From the NCBI GenBank assembly GCA_030159075.1, contig BROG01000030.1:2155001-2219000 (forward strand): a stretch of DNA of 64,000 bases, given 5' to 3'. Source of the stretch: Atrina japonica. Lineage: Eukaryota > Mollusca > Bivalvia > Pterioida > Pinnidae. The translations under genes were made by a program, and so were the position numbers. Below, piece after piece: positions 1 to 10,894 of the stretch. Under the pieces are notes generated by a model. The model was given only the letters and a program-made list of their open reading frames with translations, did not search any database and was not told where the DNA came from. Within the stretch, counting starts at the first letter, position 1, and each line of letters opens with the position of its first letter.

Positions 1-1575
1 AACGTAAGTAGGATCAACCGAAAAGTAATTAGGAACATCCCGATGATAATGAAAAGGTTACTCCGACCCGCCAGGTCAGATGATTCAGGAAGTACATATC
101 CTTCAAAATTCAACAGTTCAACAGGTTGTGCAAATACACCACTGGATACAATAACACAATCAAGCTGGATATATTAAAAACAAATTAATCATTCAATGAT
201 TAACTGATAAAGGCATATTCAATTGAATCTTACCCACGCAAGGTCCAATACAATTTGGATGTATGTTTTATCTAACGATTTTGCAATGTACACATTATTA
301 AGTAATATAGAAATATATATCATGATAATTATTTTATTACATCGTCTTCTTGTGAATACATGTTCATCACTGCAATAGAAGGAGTTAAAATGTACGGTTA
401 AAAAATTGTCAGACGGTGAACAATATTCATACCCATTGATATATGAGATTTTGGTATTTAGATATACATGTACATATATATATATATATACTAATCAGAC
501 CATTTTGAGTCAGTTAGGATGTCGTAATAATTAGGCTTAATTAAACAGACATTAGTTGTGTTTACTCACCTTTTTTACTACTTGGACTGATACAATAAGA
601 AAAAAAAACCAGATTAACACAGACATACAAATTCTTAAGTTTTAGTAAACTTTGTGTGAACATTTCTTGATGAAATCCAGTTTGGCAATTGTCCACCTGC
701 AAAACAATGTGTATGTGACTCTTGACCTGACCATATTTTTCAGAAAATATACAGGAATATAAGATTTCTATGCATGAGCATAACTCTTCTGTGTTATTAT
801 ACATCAAGTAAGTGGACAAATTCGAAATAATGTTGTGGTAAACACATGCCCTTTAAATATATACAATATCAAGCAGAATATCCTAGTAAGTTCGTAATCC
901 ACACCGACTGTGCATAAAGACCTATACAGGTAAAAGACCGACATTTGCGATTTTTTCCCAGCAAACAAAAATAAGCTGATATAATATCCATAAAACTTTT
1001 CACATTAAAGATATTTTGGTTTACGAACATTTCACAATGATAATATGACTTAAAAATCGTTACGTTTAAAATTGGCCAATTCTAAAACAGAAATGAAATG
1101 ATTAGATAATGTATTACAAAACAACATTGTAATCTTTCTTTATGTATAGAATATCGTAGATAAACAGTTTGTTATCTCCAGAAATAGTTGGAAAATTGTA
1201 TTAATCAAGAAAAACATTTATCATATTAATGATCTTTATTTGCCAAACGTGTCATAAAAATTGAAGTTCGAATAAGTACGCAAATGTCAATATCTATCTC
1301 ATTGAGAATTTACTACGACCATTTGTATACATTTGTGTACTGGTAAAAATGTTAAATTGGAAATATGATTTCCGGTGATGCACAAATGCATAGATACAAA
1401 TTAACAAATTTTGTGGTGGTATCGGTTCTTATTTAAACTTTTGTATCAAATTGAAACTATATACACATTCAAATGCAAGATTTTTCATTGGTCAATGTGT
1501 CTATCATTCAACTAACCAGATAAGAGCTTATTCATCTAAGTCATTTGCATAAACGTGTGACCCGTTGGTATAAAT
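1..1575. other. AT-rich unique sequence, no gene seen
   Basis: No coding region, RNA gene or intact transposon is visible. A short TA run lies near 471-489. Directly after it, about 490-540 resembles the hairpin-rich repeat of 24.8-25.1 kb (CTAATCAGACCA followed by GAGTCAGTTAGG), so it is probably one isolated unit. The 85-codon minus-strand ORF at 562-819 has no recognisable motif and is treated as chance. Confidence 0.6.
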
Positions 1576-1599
1576 ATCGGTGATGAACAATCTCAGTAA

Positions 1600-2365
1600 C
1601 ATAGTTTCCAAACTAAAGTCGGGTTGTGCTGACTACCTCTCTCAAAGTCAGACTCTTCTGTCTAACTATTTCAAAGTCGGACGGTTACCACTGCCTATTT
1701 CAACGTTTCACTTTTCTGATTACCCCTGTCAAAGTCAGAATGTTCTAATTTTAGTACCTTTTTCAAAGTCAGATTGCTCTAACTACCTCCCAAAGTCAGA
1801 ATGTTCTGACTACCTATCCAAAAGTGAGACTGTTCCGACTTCCTCTCTCAAAGTCAGGCTGCTTTGACTACCTCTCTCAAAGAGTCTGCCTACGGTAATC
1901 TCTCTCAAAGTCAGACTGTTCTCACTACCTATTTCAAAGTCAGACTGTTCTCATTTAGACTACCTCTCTCAAAGTCAGGCTGCTTTGACTACCTCTCTCA
2001 CTATTTCAAAGTCACACTGTTCTCACTACCTATTTCAAAGTCAGACTGTCGTGACTACCTCTCTCAAAGTCAGGCTGCTTTGATTAATTTTCTCAAAGAC
2101 AGACTCTTCTGTTTACGGTAACCTCTCACAAAGTCACACTGTTCTCACTACCTATTTCAAAGTCAGACTGTTGTGACTACCTCTCTCATAGTCAGGCTGC
2201 TTTGACTACCTCTCTCACTATTTTAAAGTCACACTGTTCTCACTACCTATTTCAAAGTTAGACTGTTGTGACTACCTCTCTCATAGTCAGACTGCTTTGA
2301 CTTCATCTCTCAAAGATAGACTATTCTGACTACCTCTCTAAATGGCAGACTGTTCTGACTAGCAT
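1600..2365. repeat. Degenerate 27-30 bp minisatellite
   Basis: CAAAGTCAGACTGTTCTGAC followed by TACCTCTCT or TACCTATTT recurs about 25 times, with starts typically 27-30 bp apart. Units differ by substitutions and small indels. Two overlapping plus-strand ORFs (95 and 85 codons) inside it follow from repeat composition and are not proposed as proteins. The array ends near 2365, where unique AT-rich DNA resumes. Confidence 0.85.
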
Positions 2366-3425
2366 TCTTAGTCGATTATAAATTTTTATAATCTATATAT
2401 TCAGGGTTGCATCTATTATCATTACATTAACAACATTATCAGTATAATTTTGAAATAATAATATATTGAGTATTCAACTGATTAAAAACGGTCACTCTTA
2501 CAGTGAACTGGGAAACGTTGAGGGATGAGATTGTCAGCAATATGACACAAAATGTCCTGACATTTCTAGACAACGTCTCGCTATTCAAAACATAATAAGT
2601 TTACCAGTTAAAACTTATTAGTGTGATCCTTAGAGGCATTCGAACTTAATGACCAGCAGGCAATCAACATTAGTTAAAGAAGTAGCAAATTCATGGGTTT
2701 CCTTGTAAAAATAACTTCTCGAATCGCTATTTGAGAAAGAAAGTTTCAATTATTGAATTACCAATTATACCATCGATGTGTAGCCTAAAGTGAATATTAG
2801 CGATATAGAAATCCGAGCAGTTCTGATGAGATAAACTCAATATTGCCAGACAGGCAAGCGTTGATGTGTTAATTAAAAAAAATACAAGATGGTATTTCTC
2901 TGAATTCCTTATTTCTATATATTACAAATATTCATTCTTTATATTTTGTTTCATTGTATCCAATTAAAACGCACTGATGTGAGAAAGTATTATACCATCT
3001 CAGGTGCTTTTCTATATAAACGTATACCGAAGCGTAGACTTTCTAGTTATTTATATCGTTTTGAGTTGATGTGTGTTTAAGTAGGTATAATTGCTGAAAT
3101 TATAAGCCGACGCAAAATTGAAATTTTAACCTTACTACTTGGCACTGTGTGAAGTAGCAACATTAAGTGCACTAAGGTAAATGTGGTTTACTATATAAAT
3201 AAATATATATTATCTTATGCCGAACTATTCACCTTTCGCATCCTTGTGTCGTCAACTGTTGGTCAACGTCCCGACATTTTTTTATCTTAAAAGTTTGAAT
3301 AGTTATTTAACCAGCTATTGGTGAAGTATCTCAAATTTGACTTGTGCTATTGCTACTTACGTATGCACCGGTATCCGAAATTGACATGAGAAAGTAACAA
3401 GCAACTGAGCTTCTAACTTATATTA
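2366..3425. other. Unique AT-rich DNA, nothing recognised
   Basis: I see no ORF of note, transposon end, tandem structure or RNA-like box here. Confidence 0.5.
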
Positions 3426-3426
3426 A

Positions 3427-4215
3427 GGTTATGTATGCATTTAATTGCCAGCATGGTCTTATGTTCATGTGTTTACTCGTGTGTATCAGTATATGTACGT
3501 TTGTTCATGTGTTTACTTGTACGTGTATCTGTGTATGTACCTATGCTCATGCATTTACTCGCGTATATCTGTGTATACACTCGTGTTCATGTGTTTGCTC
3601 GTTGAAATATGTGTTTATACGTATTTGCATCTATTTACTGATGTGCATCTTTGTATGTACTCGTGTGTATTTGTGTGTGTACCTATGCTCATGCATTTAC
3701 TGGCGTATGTCTGTGTATGTACATATGTTCATTTATTTACTCATGTGTATCTGTGTATGTACGTATCTTCATTTATATACATGTGTGTATCTGTGTATGT
3801 ACGTGTGTTCATGTGTTTACTCGTGTGTATCTATGTATGTACGTATGCTCATGTGTTTACTCGCGTGTATTTGTGTATGTACGTATGCTTATGTGTTTAC
3901 TCGCGTGTATTTGTGTATGTACATGTGATAACTTACGTGTAACTTTGTATGTACGTATGTTCATGTATTTAGTCGTGTGTATGTACGTAAGTTCATGTAT
4001 TTAGTCGTGTGTATCTGTTCATGCATTTAGTCGTGTGTATATGTTCATGTGTTTAATTGCGTGTATATGTGTATGTATATGTATTTAGTCGTGTGTATCT
4101 GTGTATGTACGTATGTTCATGTATTTAGTCGTGTGTATATGTGTATGTACGTATCTTCATGTGTTTTCTCGTATGTATCTATGTACGTATGCTTGCTGAC
4201 ACATATACACACTAG
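3427..4215. repeat. 40-bp TG/TA-rich minisatellite
   Basis: Units of the type CATGTGTTTACTCGTGTGTA followed by TCTGTGTATGTACGTATGCT repeat with a 40-bp period (for example 3841 to 3881). Forty is not a multiple of three, so overlapping ORFs appear in all plus frames, rich in C, V, Y and M. These are shadows of the repeat. The array ends in a short inverted stretch (4195-4240). Confidence 0.9.
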
Positions 4216-4905
4216 TAAACACATGAACACAAGTACCGGTATCACAGGTGTCCGGAAGGATTCACAATAAATGTATCAATGTAATTTGAAAATAACCCAT
4301 TCTAAAGATACAACATATCAATGATAACATTTCTAAATAAACCAACTGATATAAAACATTTGATTTTCTCAAATGTTCTGTAATCATAAAGCTATAGGGT
4401 ACAAACATGTGTTCACAGATAAACAGCATGTTTGACAATTGGCCTTATGTTTTTGCTTTCATTTTCCAAGTAGCAATATTGTAAGCAGCTTTAACGGGCA
4501 CATGAAATGGATGTTTGAAATTATATCCCACCGAAATCTAAACATTGATTCCTACGTCAAATTCGATGCTTAAAGATATTTAATACTAAAAATCTGTGTG
4601 TCTGTATTTTAAAAACATTTATGAAAACAGTATCGGCCATGTAACCTAATTAAATATGACATTTTGAAGCTGCCTGAATGCCATTCATGGCGTAATGATT
4701 ACACTATTGTAGGTAAAACAAAGTTCTTTTTCCAACAGATTACTCCCTACAACAGAGATGCCAAAATACATTTGGATCCGAAAATATTACATATCTTACT
4801 ACATCATATGTATCACAGAGAGCTGGCAGTCATTTCTGTTTTACGTATAGGCAACGTATCAATGATGTAACGTTATCAGTCTTTGTAATTGACATTAATA
4901 TTTTC
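4216..4905. other. Unique AT-rich DNA with a short orphan ORF
   Basis: A 68-codon plus-strand ORF at 4664-4870 has no family resemblance I can name. Nothing else stands out. Confidence 0.4.
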
Positions 4906-4911
4906 ATTTTG

Positions 4912-5000
4912 GTTAGTGTTTTACGCCACTCTCAACACTTTGTTAGTGTCGTGGTGTCAAGTTAAATAGGTAGGCAGAGACTACCGGCCTGCAACTAGTA
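4912..5000 (-). mobile_element. SINE 3'-tail fragment
   Basis: Read on the minus strand, the segment contains CTTGACACCACGACACTAAC then GTGTTGAGAGTGGCGTAAAA. This resembles the (C/A)GATAT..GTTGAGTGCGGCGTTAAAC tail of mollusc tRNA-derived SINEs and the tail of the SINE at 14.1 kb. No tRNA-like head is present, so it is a 3' fragment. The call rests on tail resemblance only. Confidence 0.5.
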
Positions 5001-5019
5001 AAATGTCAAAGGTAAGTTT

Positions 5020-5175
5020 ACAGTGTATAACATCTGGGGCATATTACTAATTTTACACCTTTATATGTAAAACAGTTACAATACATTACTTTGCCGCTTA
5101 AGTTGACAGTGTATAACATCCGGGACATATGACTAATTTTACACCTTTATATGTAAAAACACTTATAGTGCATTA
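5020..5175. repeat. Two-copy tandem duplication, about 76 bp
   Basis: The block AGTGTATAACATC, GGGCATAT, then ACTAATTTTACACCTTTATA occurs twice in direct order with a few substitutions. This is a simple local duplication with no sign of a transposon end. Confidence 0.8.
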
Positions 5176-6015
5176 TCTTATCTTTTACACTAGTGATAAT
5201 CATATTAATATCATTTGGTTTTTTTATATTCTTTATAAATACCATTTAAAGAATATTTCTTACAACACGTTCTAAATCATACATTTGATGGCAAGTTACA
5301 ATATTTTGTAGAAAATATTGAAGAAACAGCCAATGTGAGTATTTGTTTCTAAAATATATAGTGTAGTAGCAACGACCAAACGATCATACGGATGCTGCAT
5401 TAAGTTTTATCTTCGTCCTTAGCTTGCATTGCATAAACACGAAGACGATTGCTAAAGTTTTATGTAAATGTATATACTTTTGAACGCAAATTATACAATG
5501 TTTTTGCCAAACACGTGGATAGTACACTATGCGTATCACAGAGAGCTGAAGTGGGAAATGATACAATTCTAACATGTCAATATATATCAGTAGGAAATAC
5601 GGAAATATAAAGCCAGGAGAGGTGCAAGTGATTTTCACCGGAAAAAAAGGAAGGGGCATCTGCGCAAAAAATAAATCGTGTGAAAATAGCAGCCCGCGTC
5701 GACCTGCAATGTCTCGTAATGCAATATTGAACCTATTACATTGGACGTCTCTGGTACATTGTGTGTGGTCTCTCTGTATAACAATTAAGTAACCGTTGAT
5801 ATATTGCTGAAAAAGTTTACTATTTACAGAAGAGTAAATCACCAGAGAGTAAATGAACATAGTTATGGATCAAATTTATCCTCTAGTGCTTAGTGTCATG
5901 TAAACATTTTGAATTCTTAAATAAAACAAAATGACAAAAAAGAAAAAAATATATGTTTTCATTGATGGATATAGCCATCGTTTTAGTTTATTCCAGTCCA
6001 TCTTCCAGGCATAAA
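5176..6015. other. Intergenic sequence with a 158-codon orphan ORF
   Basis: The longest ORF of the window outside repeats lies on the minus strand at 5384-5860 (158 codons). It overlaps a 72-codon plus-strand ORF at 5574-5792. Neither shows a domain, signal peptide or low-complexity bias that I recognise. The overlap suggests a locally GC-richer patch with few stops rather than a gene. No splice or promoter evidence was found. Confidence 0.35.
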
Positions 6016-6017
6016 TT

Positions 6018-6262
6018 TTAAGTGCAAGTGGTTAGGGCAATAGCTTTATATCAGGAAACGTCGCCAAATTATTTTATATATCACGAATTCGAGCCCCGAA
6101 GAAAAGAAATCTATTTATGTGTGTGAAAACTGCCGTGATAAAGGAGGCAGGTTGTCTTAACCTCGAGACATTGCAACCAAGTTTTCTCCTCCACTAATAA
6201 ACCAGTCCGCTATTATATGACTGGAAAAATATTGAATGCAGCAAAAAACAAAAATATTTTGT
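6018..6262 (+). mobile_element. tRNA-derived SINE, diverged
   Basis: An A-box-like AGTGCAAGTGGTTAGGGC sits at 6021-6038 and a B-box-like CGAATTCGAGCCCC at 6084-6097. A body follows (CTCCTCCACTAATAAACCAG) that matches the SINE at 14.1 kb (CTCCTCCACCAATAAAAACT), then ATGACTGGAAAAATATTGAA and an A-rich end. The arrangement of Pol III boxes, body and tail marks a SINE, not a functional tRNA. It is more diverged than the 14.1-kb copy. Confidence 0.7.
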
Positions 6263-6404
6263 CAAAGGAATCACTGAATTCGTTTCCAATACTCATTTAA
6301 GTTCATATTTGCCAATCAGTATTTATTTAATTTACTTTAGTAATTGAAAATATGCTGTCAAAACTACATGATAACAATTTCACCGAGTTTGACCTTTTCA
6401 CCAA

Positions 6405-6540
6405 AGTCGACATGAAACATTTGCGACGTGTGTGGCATGCTAACATGGGATGCTGAACCTTCCTTTCGGATTCCTGGTCCCGTCCTAATTGGGATTCGCA
6501 ATTATTTTTCATGCTGAGGCCATTTTTATATTAAATTTGT
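6405..6540 (+). mobile_element. Penelope-like 3' tail, subfamily 2
   Basis: The segment GCGACGTGTGTGGCATGCTA ... CCTGGTCCCGTCCTAATTGG ... TTTTTCATGCTGAGGCC matches three other pieces: 13.87-13.99 kb (plus), 58.48 kb (minus) and 61.87 kb (minus). At 61.87 kb the same tail continues into RT sequence, which identifies it as the 3' untranslated tail of a PLE subfamily. Only the tail is present here. Confidence 0.6.
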
Positions 6541-7475
6541 CGTAAAATTTAAAACAATGGACTTGAATTTTCATTTTATATCAATGTTACTAAATTGTAT
6601 TTAAGTGAACATTTTGATGACATTCTGAACAGATATCATGAACGATTAAACTTCCAAGTAATGTCAAAAGTTGCTCTTGTTTTTCAACACAATAGTCAAA
6701 TTCCATTCTGTCAGCTAACTGTTATTGCACTAAATATCTTAATACGCACGAGATCACGCGTTAGAATAATCCGCAAGGGTAATTTGTATTCATCCGCAGA
6801 TGCTATTTTATGATTCTCGTCTCATTATTGTGGTCTTTTGAATAATCAAATGGTGAGCATCTTAGTTGTGGAACGAGTTCACCATATACAGCAAGTTATT
6901 CTTTAACACAGTGATAACACGAAAAATGACCCTAAAAGCTCGGTCGTGTCCTTCATGATATCGACAAGGAATAATGAACTATGTATTAATCGTTTTATTT
7001 GCATAAATAATACAACTCTTTAGTTTCACTGATCGTCCGAAAAGAATTAAAACAATCGTTGACTTTATCAAGATGTCGATGGGATATAAATAGTTCCAAG
7101 TGATCAGACAACAATGACCATAGTCTGGAACTATTTGATGATTTCGTAACGGAAACGACCTAGAAATACAAATATCAAATGTTTCCAAGAAATTGCCAAT
7201 GCTAAAATTTGAAGAAGTTAGTATTAACTAACTGATAATATTCAGCTTCATGTTTCAAACATTATATTGCTGTCATAATCTTTATAATATACAATTATCG
7301 ACCTCATTTGAAGTTATAGGATTTTGTTATCAACCAAAGAAAGAGATAATATTTTTCTGAGGCCGTATGCAGAGAGAAAATATGTTTCCGGGGTTGATAA
7401 CTCCATATATTAAACAAAACTGAGGTCGTTAATTATTTTATTACATGGCATTTAATTCAGTCTGACACCAATGTA
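6541..7475. other. Unique AT-rich DNA, nothing recognised
   Basis: Short ORFs at 6595-6813 (plus) and 6979-7188 (minus) have no recognised motif. No repeat structure is visible until the satellite begins at about 7480. Confidence 0.5.
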
Positions 7476-7481
7476 TAAATC

Positions 7482-8475
7482 TCGCACATATCAGTAGGCC
7501 TAAGATGTGGGAGTCTAGCCAGGTATTGTGATCTTATTCACAAATATCAGTGGACCTAAGATGTGGGAGTCTAGCCACATATTGTGGTCTTATTCACAAA
7601 TATCAGTGGACCTAAGATGTGGGAGTCTGGCCACATACTGTGGTCTTATTCACAAATATCAGTAGGCCTAAGATGTGGGAGTCTAGCCACGTACTGTGGT
7701 CTTATTCACAAATATCAGTGGGCCTAAGATGTGGGAGTCTAGCCACGTATTGTGATCTTATTCACAAATATCAGTAGGCCTAAGATGTGGGAGTCTAGCC
7801 ACGTATTGTGGTCTTATTCACAAATATCAGTGGGTCTAAGATGTTGGAGTCTAGCCACGTATTGTGATCAGTAAGATGTGGGAGTCTAGCCACGTATTGT
7901 GATCTTATTTACAAATATCAGTAGACCTAAGATGTGGGAGTCTAGCCACGTATTGTGATCTTATTCACAAATATCAGTAGGCCTAAGATGTGGGAGTCTA
8001 GCCACGTATTGTGGTCTTATTCACAAATATCAGTGGGTCTAAGATGTTGGAGTCTAGCCACGTATTGTGATCAGTAAGATGTGGGAGTCTAGCCACGTAT
8101 TGTGATCTTATTTACAAATATCAGTAGACCTAAGATGTGGGAGTCTAGCCACGTATTGTGATCTTATTCACAAATATCATTAGACCTAAGATTTGGGAGT
8201 CTAGCCACGTATTGCGATCTTATTCACAAAAATCAGTGGGACTAAGATGTGGGAGTCTAGCCACGTATTGTGATCTTATTCACAAATATCAGTAGGCCTA
8301 AGATGTGGGAGTCTAGCCACGTAGTGTGATCTTATTCACAAATATCAGTAGACCTAAGATGTTGGGGTCTAGCGACGTATTGTGATCTTATTCACAAATA
8401 TCAGTGGGCCTAAGATGTGGGAATCAGTGGGCCTAAATGTGGGAGTCTAGCCACGTATTGTGGTCTTATTCAGGT
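7482..8475. repeat. 56-bp satellite with higher-order unit
   Basis: About 18 copies of a 56-bp unit containing CCTAAGATGTGGGAGTCTAG then CCACGTATTGTGATCTTATT. A shortened unit (GTGATCAGTAAGATGTGGGA) appears twice, at about 7866 and 8069. Together with its neighbours it forms a repeated block of 203 bp, so the array grew partly by multi-unit exchange. The last unit runs into the 453-bp duplication that follows. Confidence 0.95.
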
Positions 8476-9312
8476 TGAACATTTAACAACAGTTTTAAAC
8501 GGCTAAATGTTTATAGGTGATAAAGAACCCCCCCAAAAGGAAAATGACAGAAAATCATCAGATGGGATATTGTCGGTGAAATAGAAAGAAAAACATCCTT
8601 CACAGAGGAAAAAAATGATAGCCCCTTTCCAGGAAATACCCTCCAAAATGCAGAATTAGCAAGGAAGAGTTCATTTAAAGGCGAGCTGTCACATCACTCA
8701 GAGAGTAGTCATGACTTGAGTACAAAAGTTTCATTCTACTTTTCAACTGGTTTAGTTTCAATACAAGTTTTAAACGGTTAAATGTTTTGCACGTCTTGTG
8801 TTTTTAGAATCCTTCTCTTCCAATAATGATTGGACACTATTGTCATCAACATATCAGTGGGCCTAAGATGTGGGAATCAGTGGGCCTAAATGTGGGAGTC
8901 TAGCCACGTATTGTGGTCTTATTCAGGTTGAACATTTAACAACAGTTTTAAACGGCTAAATGTTTATAGGTGATAAAGAACCCCCCCAAAAGGAAAATGA
9001 CAGAAAATCATCAGATGATGATATTGTCGGTGAAATAGAAAGAAAAACATCCTTCACAGAGGAAAAAAATGATAGCCCCTTTCCAGGAAATACCCTCCAA
9101 AATGCAGAATTAGCAAGGAAGAGTTCATTTAAAGGCGAGCTGTCACATCACTCAGAGTATAGTCATGACTTGAGTACAAAAGTTTCATTCTACTTTTCAA
9201 CTGGTTTAGTTTCAATACAAGTTTTAAACGGTTAAATGTTTTGCACGTCTTGTGTTTTTAGAATCCTTCTCTTCCAATAATGATTGGACACTATTGTCAT
9301 CAACAGAGGCAA
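8398..9312. repeat. 453-bp tandem duplication
   Basis: Copy 1 (about 8398-8852) and copy 2 (about 8851-9304) are nearly identical and offset by 453 bp. Each begins with satellite units, then TTCAGGTTGAACATTTAACA, then an ORF-bearing block, and ends at TTGTCATCAACA. Copy 1 differs by a small deletion (CAGATGGGATATT against CAGATGATGATATT) that shifts its reading frame, and by one codon near CACTCAGAG. The duplication is therefore younger than the satellite it includes. Confidence 0.95.
8517..8781 (+). pseudogene. Frameshifted duplicate of the exon-like block
   Basis: This is copy 1 of the duplication. It carries the same peptide-coding block, but a deletion in the ATCATCAGATG region breaks the frame early, so only the second copy reads through. 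If the block is a real exon, copy 1 is a dead duplicate within the adjoining intron. Confidence 0.35.
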
Positions 9313-9353
9313 AACGAAAACGTTTGTTTACATTATCGTCGTTTGCATCTTGA
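8970..9353 (+). CDS. Candidate partial host gene, two exon-like blocks
   Basis: An open block (8970-9181 or slightly longer) follows an acceptor-like TTTATAG. It encodes a very hydrophilic peptide with many K, E, S and D and two basophilic phosphosite-like motifs, RKTSF and RKSSF. A second acceptor-like TGTGTTTTTAG lies at 9251-9261, and 29 codons in one frame then lead to a TGA at 9351. The first block also has an in-frame ATG at 8960 and stays open to 9235. Donor sites are weak (AAAA|GTTTCA or ACG|GTTAAA). I do not recognise a family. The composition is unlike the surrounding DNA, which is the only reason to suspect coding. It could equally be a chance ORF. Confidence 0.3.
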
Positions 9354-9584
9354 ATTGACTTCCTTGATGCTAAATATAGCTAGACAGCGTTGATGATTGT
9401 TTATACAATGAACACTGAGTGTTCGAACAACAGAGTACAAAGACCATACATAGTTTGTAATATTTTGAGGAGAGTTTGTTTTTATGGAAACTTACCAGTC
9501 GAATTTGAAGACATGATATTGATAATTTGGTGAATTTATCAAAAGTCAGTACCTGAGCTAATGACATGTGTTGCCTAAACTAAT

Positions 9585-9740
9585 TAATTCTTGTTCATGT
9601 TGTACCTTGTTACATCCTGTTACTTATCATGTAGTAACAGGTAAATGTGCAATTACAATATGCCAGACACTGAAACGTTGTTTGCAAACGAGGTCATTAC
9701 GACGATGGAAGTTTGTGCGGAATGTTGACTTGGATCATCA
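9585..9740 (+). mobile_element. Penelope-like N-terminal fragment, diverged
   Basis: The plus-strand translation contains a Cys-rich start, then HPVTYHVVTG and TLKRCLQ. This parallels the conserved block of PLE copy B (YNPIRHVITGD ... ESLKSYF). It seems to be a short remnant of the region upstream of RT from a diverged copy. The match is at protein pattern level only. Confidence 0.45.
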
Positions 9741-9754
9741 ACATGCAAACCATT

Positions 9755-9832
9755 ATCAAGTGATAAATGTTATAAACATAATACCAAAGTGATAAAGGGA
9801 TATTACTACCTAAATGTAGAGAATTATCATTC
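9755..9832 (-). mobile_element. Micro-fragments of hammerhead flank and PLE RT
   Basis: ATGTTATAAACATAATACCA (from 9768) is the sequence that flanks the hammerhead-like units at 20.2 and 11.2 kb. Immediately after it, GGGATATTACTACCTAAATG matches PLE copy B near 11806, in the RT ORF. The join of these two scraps shows repeated shuffling of the same lineage. Confidence 0.6.
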
Positions 9833-10890
9833 CTTAATCTTACAATAATTAACACGTCAAATAGCTTAAAGATCTCTTTGATACCACCCGGAATAACTAG
9901 GTTTAGGGTTCGATTCGAGTTACCGTAACTCGCTATGAAGGTTGCGACGGTAAACCATCACTGCATTAGCATAAATCATCGGTCAACTTTCAATGGTATT
10001 CACTGGAAGACGGTGACATCTGCATTTAAACGAAAAATACAAAGATAAATATTTATTAATTGAACCAAATAATTATCAGCTTTTGGTTTATTTCAAGGAG
10101 ATTTGGAATAATGAATGTCAAAAATTATACTACATGCGGATTTTACATATTTCAATCAATTAAAATATGAGGTATTCAAAAGACCTATTTCACTCCCTCT
10201 GCAAAATGTCTGCTTAGCACCTCCCGCTGTGTGAAATATCTATATTTCGGTTTTCCAGCATTCGATGCGAATGATTAAATTGTCAAAACGATCTTGATTC
10301 ACAAATCAAATTTCATTACTGATACCCACAATTATTATATTGCTTTCAAATGACTGGTATTTAAAACTGAAAATTAATTCAGGGAGTGAATAATTAACTA
10401 ATTATGGTATTGGTTACACAGCTAAAGTAAATTCACATGGCAAGATCGGTATTTCACCTAAGCAAATCTGTATGAAAGTGGAATTAGGATTTAATCGAAA
10501 CTCCAATTCCGGAAGTCTCAAATAATACATAGCCTCTACAAACACACATAAAATATTAGATCTGGCCTAAGAATCATAAAACAACAGCATTCAGAAGTTA
10601 TATTTTCTTTAGAAAACTTAAAAAGGTAATAAAATTTTCCGTTATCTTTAAGCCATTATTCATATTCGTATGTCAATACAAAATTACAAAACCTATTGAA
10701 CCACCACAAATTGTAAATGATTTAACGAAGTGAGAATTGTTTTTTATTTTAAAATAATCATCATATAAAATATATGTGTTTACCATTGCATGGTAATAAT
10801 CATAGACAACTATCTTAAATTGTTAAAACGAGTAAGTTAAAAAGAAAGCAAACAATTATCGCGTTAAAACGACATAAATATTTTTTTCTT
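9833..10890. other. Unique AT-rich DNA, nothing recognised
   Basis: No ORF, repeat or transposon end could be supported. Confidence 0.5.
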
Positions 10891-10894
10891 TGTA

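Noticed and set aside
3431..4004. Three overlapping Cys/Val/Tyr-rich ORFs
   Set aside because: All derive from a 40-bp repeat read in three frames.
7482..8475. CRISPR-like array
   Set aside because: There is no repeat/spacer alternation. The whole 56-bp unit repeats, and the genome is animal.
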